Shown: positions 9,739 through 17,899, counted from the first letter of the stretch. The stretch: 43,848 nt of DNA from Streptococcus infantis (GCF_015546995.1 NZ_JADMUH010000016.1:1-43848), one strand, 5' to 3'. Notes: a model not told the origin generated them from the sequence alone. A program made the numbers and translations.

Positions 9739-11004
9739 ATGTCAAAGGATAAAAAGAATCAGGACACTCAAGGCAAGGAATTGTCAGAGTGGCAAAAACG
9801 AAATCAAGAATATCTTCAAAAAAAGGCTGAAGAAGAGGCGAAACGTGCCGAAGAAGAAGCTCGTGAAAAAGAAGAACAAGTATCAGAGTCTTCTGAAAGC
9901 ATTCAAGAAGTGTCAGAATGGCAAAAACAACACCAGGAGTATTTGAGCAAAAGAACGGAAGAAAACTCTACGAGTTCTGAAGAAGTGGACCAAGAATCCG
10001 AAAAATCTGAAGAGAAGGATTCGGATACTAGCGATGAGACTTCAAATGAAGAGAAAGATTCGGAGGAAACTCCTCAAGAAGACTCTAAGAGTCAGGATCA
10101 AGTAGAGAAAGAAAAAACTGACGAAAAGGTTAAGAAACAGAAAAAAGTAAAAACCAAGAGTAAACTTCCAAAACCAGCCATTCCTTCTATACATATCTGG
10201 CGAGCAGTTACAATCCTCGTCCCAAGTTTTATAATCTTATTCTTGTCTATTTATCTACTAAGTCCTCTAGCTACAATGAAACATATTGACGTTACAGGTA
10301 CTGTTCAGACAAGTGCAGACCAAGTTAGAGAAGCGTCTGGCATTCGTGACAGTGACTATACAATCAGCTTGCTCTTAAATAAAGATAAGCATGCGGAAAT
10401 GGTCAAATCAAATCACTGGATTGAATCTGCTAAGATAACTTATCAATTTCCAGTTCACTTCACCATTGAAGTTAAAGAATTTGAGATTGTAGCCTACTCT
10501 GTTTCTGGAGATAGCCATTATCCAATCTTATCTAGTGGAAGTATTGAATCAACTGCCGTTAGTTCTGACAACTTACCTGAGAAATACATATCTGTTTTAT
10601 TTAACGATGATGAACAGATTAAAACCCTAATTTCTCAGCTAAATGAAGTTAGTCCAGAAATTAAGCAAGAGATTGAGAAGATTGAACTTGCACCAAGTAA
10701 GGTAACAAGTGACCTTCTAAAGATTACCATGTATGATACAGACGAGATTTTGGTGCCATTATCAGAACTAGGGAAGAAGTTACCTTACTATAGTAAGATA
10801 AAATCACAGTTGACAGTTCCTAGTGGTATTGACATGGAGGTCGGTATCTATAGCTATAGTCTAGTGGATAAGGCTCTGGATGACGAAAGAGTCAAAGCCA
10901 AAGAAGAGGAAAAGAAGAAGCAGGAAGAAGAGAAGAAAAAACAAGCTGAGCAAGGAAATCAAGATCAAACAACACAGACGACTCAAACAACACAGAGTCG
11001 CTAA
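9739..11004 (+). CDS. divIB: Cell division protein DivIB/FtsQ
   Basis: This bitopic division protein binds FtsL and DivIC at the septum and helps control septal wall synthesis. A long charged Lys/Glu cytoplasmic tail comes first, then one membrane segment (about 154-175, WRAVTILVPSFIILFLSIYL). The POTRA domain begins near MKHIDVTGTVQTSADQV, a beta domain follows, and the extracellular tail is Lys/Glu/Gln/Thr-rich. I chose the ATG at 9739 over an in-frame TTG at 9736 because AAGGA (9728-9732) is better spaced for it; that gives 421 residues. The tail carries a repeated motif, SEWQKRNQEYLQKK and SEWQKQHQEYLSKR. It is the last gene of the murD operon. Confidence 0.95.
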   Translation: MSKDKKNQDTQGKELSEWQKRNQEYLQKKAEEEAKRAEEEAREKEEQVSESSESIQEVSEWQKQHQEYLSKRTEENSTSSEEVDQESEKSEEKDSDTSDETSNEEKDSEETPQEDSKSQDQVEKEKTDEKVKKQKKVKTKSKLPKPAIPSIHIWRAVTILVPSFIILFLSIYLLSPLATMKHIDVTGTVQTSADQVREASGIRDSDYTISLLLNKDKHAEMVKSNHWIESAKITYQFPVHFTIEVKEFEIVAYSVSGDSHYPILSSGSIESTAVSSDNLPEKYISVLFNDDEQIKTLISQLNEVSPEIKQEIEKIELAPSKVTSDLLKITMYDTDEILVPLSELGKKLPYYSKIKSQLTVPSGIDMEVGIYSYSLVDKALDDERVKAKEEEKKKQEEEKKKQAEQGNQDQTTQTTQTTQSR

Positions 11005-11038
11005 GTTTCATGTGATTCGTTCAGTTACTTGTTTTTAC

Positions 11039-11174
11039 TTGACAAGTACCGCTTTAAATAATAGAATAGTAAAAAACCTTTAAAGCAGTCCAGAGAGGCA
11101 GCTAAGGTTAGACGGTGAAAGGGTGGAGACTACCCATTTTTCGTGGAACCTTGCTGTAGGCAGGTTCCTTTTTT
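11039..11174 (+). promoter_or_regulatory. pyr promoter and PyrR-dependent attenuator
   Basis: The promoter is TTGACA (11039-11044), 17-bp spacer, TAGAAT (11062-11067). The transcript would start almost on the PyrR binding hairpin: AACCTT (11075-11080) pairs AAGGTT (11104-11109) around the conserved loop AGTCCAGAGAGGC (11087-11099). The terminator pairs GGAACCT (11145-11151) with AGGTTCC (11162-11168) before six T. The antiterminator is also visible, since AAGGTT at 11104-11109 can pair with AACCTT at 11147-11152. The three structures are mutually exclusive. With UMP or UTP, PyrR stabilises the binding hairpin, frees the terminator and shuts off pyrF-pyrE. Confidence 0.92.
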
Positions 11175-11211
11175 CATGCTCTCTAGCTAACAAAGGTAAA
11201 AGGAGAAAAGT

Positions 11212-11913
11212 ATGCGTGAAGCTCGTCCAGTTATTGCTCTTGATTTTCCAAGTTTTGAGGCAGTCAAGCAATTTTTAGCTCTTTTTCCAGCAGGAGAGAG
11301 CCTCTATCTAAAGGTAGGTATGGAACTCTATTATGCTACAGGACCTGAGATTGTTTCTTATCTGAAAGGTTTGGGACATAGTGTCTTTCTAGATCTCAAA
11401 CTCCATGATATTCCAAATACAGTCAAATCAGCCATGAAGGTTTTGTCTCATCTGGGTGTAGATATGACTAATGTTCATGCGGCAGGTGGTGTTGAGATGA
11501 TGAGGGCTGCGCGTGAAGGACTTGGAAAAGAAGCCAAATTAATTGCTGTCACTCAGTTAACTTCAACCTCTGAGGAACAAATGAGAGACTTTCAAAATAT
11601 TCAAACCAGTCTTCAAGAATCTGTTATTCACTATGCCAAAAAAACCGCTGAAGCGGGATTAGATGGTGTGGTTTGTTCAGCTCAAGAAGTAAAACTCATC
11701 AAGGAAGCTACCAGTCCAGACTTTATTTGCCTGACACCCGGCATTCGTCCATCAGGTGCTGCAGTAGGAGACCAAAAACGAGTCATGACACCAGCAGATG
11801 CTTATCATATTGGTAGTGACTATATCGTTGTTGGACGCCCAGTCACTCAAGCCCCTGATCCAGTAGTAGCTTATCATGCTATCAAGGATGAATGGACACA
11901 AGACTGGAAATAA
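11212..11913 (+). CDS. pyrF: Orotidine-5'-phosphate decarboxylase PyrF
   Basis: PyrF converts OMP to UMP, the last step of de novo pyrimidine synthesis, in the cytoplasm. It has 233 residues with a TIM-barrel layout. The strand-1 motif is PVIALDFPS, the catalytic [11 protein letters not shown] holds the D-K-D-I signature, and the phosphate-binding end reads TPGIRPSG and [18 protein letters not shown] precedes the ATG. The gene lies directly behind the PyrR attenuator and 30 bases before pyrE, so the two are one UMP-controlled unit. Confidence 0.98.
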   Translation: MREARPVIALDFPSFEAVKQFLALFPAGESLYLKVGMELYYATGPEIVSYLKGLGHSVFLDLKLHDIPNTVKSAMKVLSHLGVDMTNVHAAGGVEMMRAAREGLGKEAKLIAVTQLTSTSEEQMRDFQNIQTSLQESVIHYAKKTAEAGLDGVVCSAQEVKLIKEATSPDFICLTPGIRPSGAAVGDQKRVMTPADAYHIGSDYIVVGRPVTQAPDPVVAYHAIKDEWTQDWK

Positions 11914-11943
11914 GAATAAAGTAAAAATACAAAGGAGAATCCC

Positions 11944-12576
11944 ATGACACTTGCTAAAGACATTGCTAGCCATCTATTGAAAATTCAAGCTGTTTACCTC
12001 AAACCAGAAGAGCCCTTCACTTGGGCATCAGGTATCAAGTCACCAATTTATACGGATAATCGTGTAACACTTGCCTACCCAGAGACACGTACCTTGATTG
12101 AGAATGGTTTTGTAGAAGCCATCAAGGCAGAATTCCCAGAAGTAGAAGTGATTGCAGGAACAGCGACTGCGGGTATCCCACACGGTGCTATCATCGCTGA
12201 CAAGATGAACCTACCCTTTGCCTATATCCGCAGCAAACCAAAAGACCACGGAGCAGGAAACCAAATCGAAGGCCGTGTAGCTCAAGGACAAAAGATGGTT
12301 GTTGTTGAAGATTTGATTTCAACAGGGGGATCAGTTCTTGAAGCCGTAGCTGCTGCTAAACGTGAAGGAGCAGATGTGCTTGGTGTCGTGGCTATCTTCA
12401 GCTATCAATTACCAAAAGCAGATAAAAACTTTGCGGATGCTGGTGTCAAACTAGTGACTCTTTCAAACTACAGTGAGCTCATTCACCTAGCCCAAGAAGA
12501 AGGCTACATTACACCAGAAGGACTTGCTCTCCTTAAACGCTTTAAAGAAGACCAAGAAAATTGGCAAGAAGCCTAA
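11944..12576 (+). CDS. pyrE: Orotate phosphoribosyltransferase PyrE
   Basis: PyrE makes OMP from orotate and PRPP, feeding PyrF. At 210 residues it is full length. It shows the [16 protein letters not shown] substrate region, the flexible loop with [15 protein letters not shown], and the PRPP-binding motif [12 protein letters not shown]. The start is preceded by AAAGGAG. It ends the PyrR-controlled transcript, with a strong terminator about 60 bases downstream. The gene order pyrF-pyrE matches pneumococcus. Confidence 0.98.
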   Translation: MTLAKDIASHLLKIQAVYLKPEEPFTWASGIKSPIYTDNRVTLAYPETRTLIENGFVEAIKAEFPEVEVIAGTATAGIPHGAIIADKMNLPFAYIRSKPKDHGAGNQIEGRVAQGQKMVVVEDLISTGGSVLEAVAAAKREGADVLGVVAIFSYQLPKADKNFADAGVKLVTLSNYSELIHLAQEEGYITPEGLALLKRFKEDQENWQEA

Positions 12577-12634
12577 TAGATTGAAAATACAAAGGTTTAA
12601 ACTCTAATTTGAACTGAAATATTATATCTAAAAC

Positions 12635-12687
12635 AAAAAAACACATAAAATAAGATAATTCAAATCTATATTTTATGTGTTTTTTTT
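12635..12687 (+). terminator. pyrE terminator, probably bidirectional
   Basis: A 17-bp stem pairs the A-rich arm 12635-12651 (ending ACACATAAAAT) with ATTTTATGTG plus T-run at 12670-12686. The A-run on the 5' side would act as a T-run for the opposite strand, where the convergent Xre gene ends. Confidence 0.85.
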
Positions 12688-12695
12688 CTAGAATA

Positions 12696-12749
12696 ATTTA
12701 ACCAAGAGTTGATTACAATTATTGGTTAAATAACTCTATATAGTTATTT
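12696..12749. repeat. Cluster of overlapping inverted repeats
   Basis: ATTTAACCAA (12696-12705) is a perfect inverted match of TTGGTTAAAT (12722-12731). The right arm overlaps a second perfect dyad, AAATAACT (12728-12735)/AGTTATTT (12742-12749). Only one of the two hairpins can form at a time. It lies 36 bases past the stop of the minus-strand Xre gene and may be its 3' end, but there is no clear T-run. Confidence 0.6.
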
Positions 12750-12784
12750 AATTACATTAAATATTTTAACTAACCAAGATGGTA

Positions 12785-13009
12785 TTATTGATTTTGATTA
12801 TAGTCAGGAGTTTCTTCGATAAATTCTACGATATCATTTGGAAGACAATCTAAAATACAACATAGCTTTTCTAATGTCAGTAAAGTTATGTTTTTATTTT
12901 TCTTCAAACTATCTAGGGTTTTGTTATCAATCCCTGATTTTAATAATCTATATTGAGAAATTTCTTTTTTCTTCATTGTAGCCCAAAGTGGGTTAAAACT
13001 TATAATCGT
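12785..13009 (-). CDS. Small Xre-family HTH regulator with apparent ACG start
   Basis: The protein is a Cro/CI-type DNA-binding protein of about 74 residues, nearly all helix-turn-helix: SQYRLLKSGIDNKTLDSLKK (the HTH core) then ITLLTLEKLCCILDCLPNDIVEFIE. It resembles the single-domain HTH_26 class of repressors. The start is the puzzle. The only good ribosome site, AAGGAG at 13021-13016, is 6 bases from an in-frame ACG (13009-13007), just where the family usually has ATG-Ile-Ile-Ser-Phe-Asn-Pro-Leu. An ATT follows at once, and the first ATG (residue 12) has no ribosome site and would cut into the first helix. The gene is divergent from the membrane-protein gene at 13109 and probably binds the palindrome between them. 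Confidence 0.75.
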   Translation of the reverse strand, partial: TIISFNPLWATMKKKEISQYRLLKSGIDNKTLDSLKKNKNITLLTLEKLCCILDCLPNDIVEFIEETPDYNQNQ

Positions 13010-13053
13010 TATCAACTCCTTCAACTTAATTATAAGTAAAAATAACTCTTCTT

Positions 13054-13086
13054 CATATTGTGTATATAACCACAATATGTTAAAAT
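13054..13086. promoter_or_regulatory. 26-bp palindromic operator and promoter of the membrane-protein pair
   Basis: CATATTGTG (13054-13062) is a perfect inverted repeat of CACAATATG (13071-13079) with an 8-bp spacer. It covers the -35 to -10 interval of a rightward promoter, TTGTGT (13058-13063), 17 bp, TAAAAT (13081-13086). On the other strand a perfect -10 TATAAT (13034-13029) serves the Xre gene, with the palindrome where its -35 would be. The position suits binding by the divergent Xre protein to control both directions; that is inference. Confidence 0.7.
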
Positions 13087-13108
13087 ATGTGTGGAAGGAG
13101 AATTTTAT

Positions 13109-14014
13109 ATGAAAAGTATTTTTTCTCAAGAGGAGAAGGAGTTAGATTATTTTTTAGGTCTTGTTCCTGAAGATTTTAAATCAGCTAGTTTTAATGATTG
13201 GACAATTTGGGATGCATATGCGAGGGGTAGGCTACCAAATAAACGTTGGTCAGAGGTATTTGATAATGGGGAATACCATTCAATGGAAATCATTACTAAA
13301 GACGATAAAACTTATAAATACTACCCAATTGCTAATCCACAACCATACCTGACGGTAATTCAAGAACATGTTTCAACTCTTGAAGAGCCTGAGCGAAGTA
13401 GAGAATTGCTCATCGATGCTGCAATTTGGTCAAAGCGTATTAAAGAAACGACAGATTATCTCTATAGTGTACATAGTAAATACGTTGATTTGATTCATCT
13501 AAAGCTAAGTGGATTTGGATGGGTTATTAGGCTATTAGGCTCTTTATTTTTGATATTATATATGCCTAGACTTGGTGAATTTAGCTCATCTGGCTTAGGT
13601 GTTTTTAGCAGACCTTTTGAATATTCTGTCTGGATAGGATTATGGCTGGCTCTTTGGTCCCCAATATATTTTGCTTTTCAACGAGTAAAGAAGGATAAGC
13701 CAAAAGCTGAACAGTTGATAAATCATAAGGATGAAATTATTGATGCTCGAAATTACTTTATAGAAAAATTTAATAGTCTTCCATTTGTTAATGCAAGACA
13801 ACAAGCTGGCTTAGATGTTCATTTTAATGCTTTTATATACATGATTAATTTGATAGATCAAGGTAGAGCCCAAAATCTTGGTCAAGCTCAAAATTTATAT
13901 GAAGAACTGAAAAGAAATGAGCAATTAAATCATCAGTTTCAAGAGTTACAAAGACAAGTTAGTTACAATAATAAATTGACAACGATCAATACATTTACAA
14001 ACTTAATGAAATAA
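13109..14014 (+). CDS. Unrecognised two-TM membrane protein
   Basis: I do not recognise this 301-residue protein. The first 125 or so residues are soluble and acidic/aromatic (FNDWTIWDAYARGRLPNKRW). Two hydrophobic segments follow at about 137-155 (WVIRLLGSLFLILYM) and 174-192 (YSVWIGLWLALWSPIYFAF), then a long, probably helical C-terminal tail rich in Gln/Asn, with QGRAQNLGQAQNLYEEL near the end. The start is the ATG at 13109 with AAGGAG at 13095-13100; an upstream in-frame GTG at 13091 overlaps that site and is rejected. It is followed 27 bases later by another membrane protein and is divergent from an Xre regulator. Codon use looks AT-richer than the flanking core genes. Confidence 0.8.
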   Translation: MKSIFSQEEKELDYFLGLVPEDFKSASFNDWTIWDAYARGRLPNKRWSEVFDNGEYHSMEIITKDDKTYKYYPIANPQPYLTVIQEHVSTLEEPERSRELLIDAAIWSKRIKETTDYLYSVHSKYVDLIHLKLSGFGWVIRLLGSLFLILYMPRLGEFSSSGLGVFSRPFEYSVWIGLWLALWSPIYFAFQRVKKDKPKAEQLINHKDEIIDARNYFIEKFNSLPFVNARQQAGLDVHFNAFIYMINLIDQGRAQNLGQAQNLYEELKRNEQLNHQFQELQRQVSYNNKLTTINTFTNLMK

Positions 14015-14041
14015 TGGATGAAAAACTAAAGGAGAACTATT

Positions 14042-14473
14042 ATGTCTAGAAAACCAAAATATCAACAAGATTACGAAGAAACAATGGAAGGAATGTGGTG
14101 GGGAGTTGCAGTATTTATTGGTGCAATGTACTTCTTGGTTAAAGTAACTTATTACATCGCATTACCATTTTATGCCCTATTTACTCATTTGTTTGAAGAA
14201 AAAATTCAACAAAAAGAATATCTAAATTGGATGAGATTTTTACCTTTTACTTGGTTTATTACAGGAGAGACAAAGGAGATGAGACGTGCAGCTGTAAGTA
14301 GTGTATTACTCCCTATCGTTCCACCTCTATTTTTACTATTTAATCATCTATTTAATAGTAAAGCAATCGGTGATGGGTTTGCACTGTTTATTTTTATTTT
14401 ATTTGGTCTTAGCATAGGGAGTGTTATTGGTATGGTTCGAAATTACCAATTCTCGAAGAAATATATTGGATAA
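14042..14473 (+). CDS. Unrecognised small membrane protein
   Basis: This 143-residue protein has about four hydrophobic stretches: near 20-50 (one long or two short, around VAVFIGAMYFLVKVTYYIALPFYALF), 87-102 (SSVLLPIVPPLFLLFNHLF) and 110-132 (GDGFALFIFILFGLSIGSVIGMV). I cannot assign a function. AAAGGAG precedes the ATG. It lies 27 bases after the two-TM protein gene and is followed by a perfect 12-bp stem hairpin, so the two form a bicistronic unit under the divergent Xre promoter region. The pairing with a membrane partner and a local regulator suggests a dedicated envelope function, which is inference only. Confidence 0.75.
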   Translation: MSRKPKYQQDYEETMEGMWWGVAVFIGAMYFLVKVTYYIALPFYALFTHLFEEKIQQKEYLNWMRFLPFTWFITGETKEMRRAAVSSVLLPIVPPLFLLFNHLFNSKAIGDGFALFIFILFGLSIGSVIGMVRNYQFSKKYIG

Positions 14474-14555
14474 AATTGAAATATTACAAAACATACAACT
14501 AATAAGGCTATGCATATAATCTCTATGACTGGATTTACATATAACTGTAAAATTA

Positions 14556-14590
14556 AAACTCAGATAGGTATTGACTATCTGAGTTTATTT
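14556..14590 (+). terminator. Terminator of the membrane-protein pair
   Basis: AAACTCAGATAG (14556-14567) pairs perfectly with CTATCTGAGTTT (14575-14586) across a 7-base loop. The T-tract is interrupted by A but the hairpin is strong. Confidence 0.7.
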
Positions 14591-14819
14591 TATTTGTTCT
14601 AAAAAGAGTATTATTTTAATGATAATTGAATACAAATAATGATTATACTATCTTAGTAGTAGGAAGTTAAATAGTATCAAAAAATATTAAAATTTATTCA
14701 TCTAGAAATGAAAAAAATTGTAGCTTTAAAAATCTCCTTTGAATAATATGTATTTTTTATCACAATGATAGACAAAATCTATTGGAAAGAGAAATTTAAA
14801 AAATTTTTAGGAAATTCAG
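14591..14819. other. AT-rich intergenic region with no gene seen
   Basis: About 230 very AT-rich bases lie between the membrane-protein terminator and the copper promoter. The only ORFs are tiny, such as a 24-codon one from 14768, and have no convincing ribosome site. I see no hairpin, tRNA or mobile-element end. Confidence 0.5.
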
Positions 14820-14871
14820 TTGACAAATGTAGATTTTGAGAGTATACTGATAATTGTAATTGACAAATGTA
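14820..14871 (+). promoter_or_regulatory. copY promoter with two cop-box operators
   Basis: The promoter is TTGACA (14820-14825), 17 bp, TATACT (14843-14848). The CopY operator KACANNTGTA occurs twice as GACAAATGTA, at 14822-14831 (on the -35) and 14862-14871 (in the leader beside the ribosome site). The repeated block TTGACAAATGTAGATTTTG recurs with 40-bp spacing. Zn-loaded CopY should repress and Cu(I) release it. Confidence 0.93.
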
Positions 14872-14889
14872 GATTTTGGAGGTGTGCTG

Positions 14890-15285
14890 ATGCAGATTTC
14901 GGATGCAGAATGGCAGGTCATGAAGATTATCTGGATGCAGGGAGAGCAGACTAGTACTGATCTCATAAAAGTATTAGAGAAAAGGTTTAGCTGGTCCAAA
15001 TCCACGATCCAGACACTCTTGGCACGTTTGGTGGAGAAAGAATGTTTGACTCGGGAAAAACAGGGCAAGTCCTTTGTCTATTCGTCCCTTTTAACTCCAG
15101 ATGATAGTAGGGGCTTAATGGTTCAGGATATCAAAGACAAGCTTTGTTCTCGAAGAATAAAGCTCTTGCTAGCTGATTTGATAGAAGAATGTGACTTTAC
15201 CCTAGCCGACTTGGAAGGTTTGGAAGAAGTCATTTCTAAGAAAAAAGCAAGTGCTGTAACAGAAGTAAGATGTAATTGTATGTAA
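14890..15285 (+). CDS. copY: Copper-responsive repressor CopY
   Basis: CopY is a BlaI/MecI-type winged-helix repressor of copper export. It has 131 residues, starting at the ATG with GGAGGT at 14878-14883; an in-frame upstream TTG at 14860 lies within the operator and is rejected. The DNA-binding half runs DAEWQVMKIIWMQGEQTS, then KSTIQTLLARLVEKECLTREK. The metal ligands are C52 and the C-terminal C128-N-C130. Only one CxC hook is present instead of the double CxCx4CxC of the Enterococcus protein, as in pneumococcal CopY. It heads copY-cupA-copA, with 10 bases to cupA. Confidence 0.96.
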   Translation: MQISDAEWQVMKIIWMQGEQTSTDLIKVLEKRFSWSKSTIQTLLARLVEKECLTREKQGKSFVYSSLLTPDDSRGLMVQDIKDKLCSRRIKLLLADLIEECDFTLADLEGLEEVISKKKASAVTEVRCNCM

Positions 15286-15295
15286 AGGAGACGCT

Positions 15296-15667
15296 ATGTT
15301 AAATCTATTTGTATCTATTGTTGTTTTAGGAATGATTGCTTTTATCCTCTTTTGGTTTTTCAAAAAACCGCAAGAAGATGCTAAGAGAGCCCAGCAAAAA
15401 AATGACTATCAAGAAATTCGAGTGGAAGTCATGGGAGGATACACTCCAGGAACCATTATCCTCAAAAAATCGCAACCTGCTCGCATTATTTTTGATCGAA
15501 AAGATCCTTCGCCTTGCTTGGATCAAATCGTTTTTCCAGACTTTGGAGTGCATGCTGATCTGCCTATGGGAGACCAATATGTGGTTGAAATCACTCCTGA
15601 AGAAGCAGGTGAGTATGGTTTCTCTTGTGGCATGAATATGATGCACGGTAAGATGATTGTAGAATAG
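15296..15667 (+). CDS. cupA: Membrane-anchored cupredoxin copper chaperone CupA
   Basis: CupA holds Cu(I) at the cytoplasmic face of the membrane and passes it to the exporter CopA. It has 123 residues. One N-terminal membrane helix (about 3-22) comes before KKP, a charged linker follows, then a cupredoxin fold. Candidate Cu(I) ligands are C74 in PSPCLD and C111, M113, M115 and M116 in SCGMNMMHGKM, matching the binuclear site known for pneumococcal CupA. GGAG precedes the start. It sits between copY and copA, and its fold is repeated at the CopA N-terminus. Confidence 0.95.
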   Translation: MLNLFVSIVVLGMIAFILFWFFKKPQEDAKRAQQKNDYQEIRVEVMGGYTPGTIILKKSQPARIIFDRKDPSPCLDQIVFPDFGVHADLPMGDQYVVEITPEEAGEYGFSCGMNMMHGKMIVE

Positions 15668-15676
15668 GAGAACAAT

Positions 15677-17899
15677 ATGACAGAAATTGTGAAAGCAAGC
15701 CTTGAAAATGGTGTTCAAAAAATCCGTATCACGGCAGACAAAGGCTACCATCCAGCCCATATTCAACTACAAAAAGGGATTCCTGCTGAGATTACCTTTC
15801 ATCGTGTGACACCTTCAAACTGCTATAAGGAGATTCTCTTCGAAGAAGAAGGGATTCTAGAACCAATCGCTCAAGACGAGGAAAAAGTCATTCGCTTTAC
15901 GCCTCAAGACTTGGGCGAGCATGAATTTTCATGTGGCATGAAGATGCAAAAGGGGACCTACACCGTTGTTGAAAAAACTAAAAAGTCTCTCAGTCTTTTT
16001 CAGCGTTTTTGGATTACTAGTATCTTTACTGTGCCTCTTGTGATTCTCATGATTGGGATGTCTACAGGAGGAATTAGTCACCAAGTCATGCGTTGGGGCA
16101 CCTTTTTAGCCACAACACCCATTATGCTGGTAGCTGGAGTTCCATATATCAGAAGCGCCTGGGCTAGTTTTAAAAAGCACAATTCCAACATGGATACCTT
16201 GGTTGCTCTGGGAACCCTAGTGGCCTATTTCTATAGCTTAGTTGCCCTCTTCACTGGTCTGCCCGTTTACTTTGAAAGTGCTGCATTTATCCTCTTCTTC
16301 ATTCTTTTGGGAGCAGTTTTTGAGGAAAAAATGCGAAAAAATACTTCGCAGGCAGTCGAAAAATTATTAGACCTACAAGCAAAAACAGCAGAGGTTTTGC
16401 GTGATGATGTTTATGTTCAAATACCTCTAGAACAAGTCAAAGTTGGGGATCTCATTCGCGTTCGACCAGGTGAAAAAATTGCCGTTGATGGGACTGTCTT
16501 AGAAGGTGAAACGAGTATTGATGAATCAATGGTGACTGGGGAAAGTATTCCAGTCGATAAATCAGTTGGAGATGCTGTCATTGGTTCAACCATCAATAAT
16601 AGTGGTACGATCATTTTTAGAGCCGAAAAAGTGGGCTCTGAGACTATGTTGGCTCAGATTGTGGACTTTGTGAAAAAAGCGCAAACGAGTCGTGCTCCTA
16701 TTCAAGATTTGACAGACAAGATTTCTGGGATTTTTGTACCAGCAGTTGTCATTTTAGGACTTCTTACTTTTTGGATCTGGTTTGTTTTCCTAGGAGAAAG
16801 CTTTGTGACTTCACTTCTCTACGGAGTTGCTGTTTTGATTATTGCCTGCCCTTGTGCACTAGGACTCGCGACACCGACAGCACTCATGGTTGGAACAGGA
16901 CGAAGTGCCAAGATGGGGATTCTTCTCAAAAATGGTACAGTTTTACAGGAAATCCAAAAAGTCCAAACAGTTGTTTTTGATAAGACAGGAACCTTGACCG
17001 AAGGGAAGCCAGTGGTAACAGATGTTGTCGGAGATGAAGGAGAAGTGCTAAGTTTGGCTGCTTCACTGGAAGATGTATCTCAACACCCGCTAGCTCAAGC
17101 TATTGTTAATCGTGCATCTGAACTAGGAATTAGCCTTTACCCAGTGGAAAACTTCCAAGCCTTGCATGGAAAAGGTGTGACTGGGATTATTAATGGTAAA
17201 CAAGTCTTGCTGGGGAATGCCAAACTTTTAGCTGACCTAGCTATTCCACATGATTATCAAGAACGATTTGATTTGCTTGAGAAAGAAGCAAAAACAGTTG
17301 TCTTCCTATCCGTAGATGGTCAGTTAAAAGGCTTAATTGCCTTGCAGGATGTCCCTAAGGAAAATGCCAAAGAAGCTATTGCCAAATTGAAAAAACGTGG
17401 CCTTAGAACTGTTATGCTTACCGGAGATAATGCTGGAGTAGCCCATGCGATTGCAGAGCAAATTGGAATCGAAGAAGTGATCGCAAATGTCTTGCCAGAG
17501 GAAAAGGCACATGAAATTCACAAGCTTCAAAAGAATGGCAAATTGGCCTTTGTTGGAGATGGTATCAATGATGCGCCGGCCCTCAGTGTAGCCGATGTCG
17601 GAATTGCCATGGGCTCTGGTACAGATATTGCTATCGAATCAGCAGATCTTGTCCTTACAACCAACAATTTACTAGGATTGGCACGTGCTTTTGATATGAG
17701 TAAGAAGACCTTTAATCGTATTCTACTCAATCTTTTCTGGGCTTCTATCTATAACCTCATTGGTATTCCGATTGCAGCAGGAGTCTTTTCAGGACTTGGT
17801 TTAGTGCTCAATCCAGAACTTGCAGGATTGGCCATGGCCTTTAGTTCAGTATCTGTTTTAATCAGCTCTCTTATGCTTAATTTTACTAAAGTCGATTAA
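15677..17899 (+). CDS. copA: Copper-exporting P1B-type ATPase CopA
   Basis: CopA pumps Cu(I) out of the cell using ATP. It has 740 residues. Unlike most CopA proteins, which have ferredoxin-like CxxC domains, the N-terminus (1-98) is a cupredoxin-like domain with C49, C86, M88 and M90, homologous to CupA. Eight membrane segments are expected, starting near residue 112. The actuator loop has the TGES motif, the transport motif CPC is at 391-393 in [14 protein letters not shown], the phosphorylation motif DKTGT at 435-439, the nucleotide-binding domain has SQHPLAQAI, and the hinge is [11 protein letters not shown]. The frame is intact and the gene ends in a BOX-like element that shares its last base. 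Confidence 0.97.
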   Translation: MTEIVKASLENGVQKIRITADKGYHPAHIQLQKGIPAEITFHRVTPSNCYKEILFEEEGILEPIAQDEEKVIRFTPQDLGEHEFSCGMKMQKGTYTVVEKTKKSLSLFQRFWITSIFTVPLVILMIGMSTGGISHQVMRWGTFLATTPIMLVAGVPYIRSAWASFKKHNSNMDTLVALGTLVAYFYSLVALFTGLPVYFESAAFILFFILLGAVFEEKMRKNTSQAVEKLLDLQAKTAEVLRDDVYVQIPLEQVKVGDLIRVRPGEKIAVDGTVLEGETSIDESMVTGESIPVDKSVGDAVIGSTINNSGTIIFRAEKVGSETMLAQIVDFVKKAQTSRAPIQDLTDKISGIFVPAVVILGLLTFWIWFVFLGESFVTSLLYGVAVLIIACPCALGLATPTALMVGTGRSAKMGILLKNGTVLQEIQKVQTVVFDKTGTLTEGKPVVTDVVGDEGEVLSLAASLEDVSQHPLAQAIVNRASELGISLYPVENFQALHGKGVTGIINGKQVLLGNAKLLADLAIPHDYQERFDLLEKEAKTVVFLSVDGQLKGLIALQDVPKENAKEAIAKLKKRGLRTVMLTGDNAGVAHAIAEQIGIEEVIANVLPEEKAHEIHKLQKNGKLAFVGDGINDAPALSVADVGIAMGSGTDIAIESADLVLTTNNLLGLARAFDMSKKTFNRILLNLFWASIYNLIGIPIAAGVFSGLGLVLNPELAGLAMAFSSVSVLISSLMLNFTKVD

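Noticed and set aside
13091..13108. Upstream GTG start for the two-TM protein
   Set aside because: It overlaps the Shine-Dalgarno that serves ATG 13109.
14768..14842. 24-codon ORF just before the cop promoter
   Set aside because: No ribosome site, and it runs into the CopY operator.
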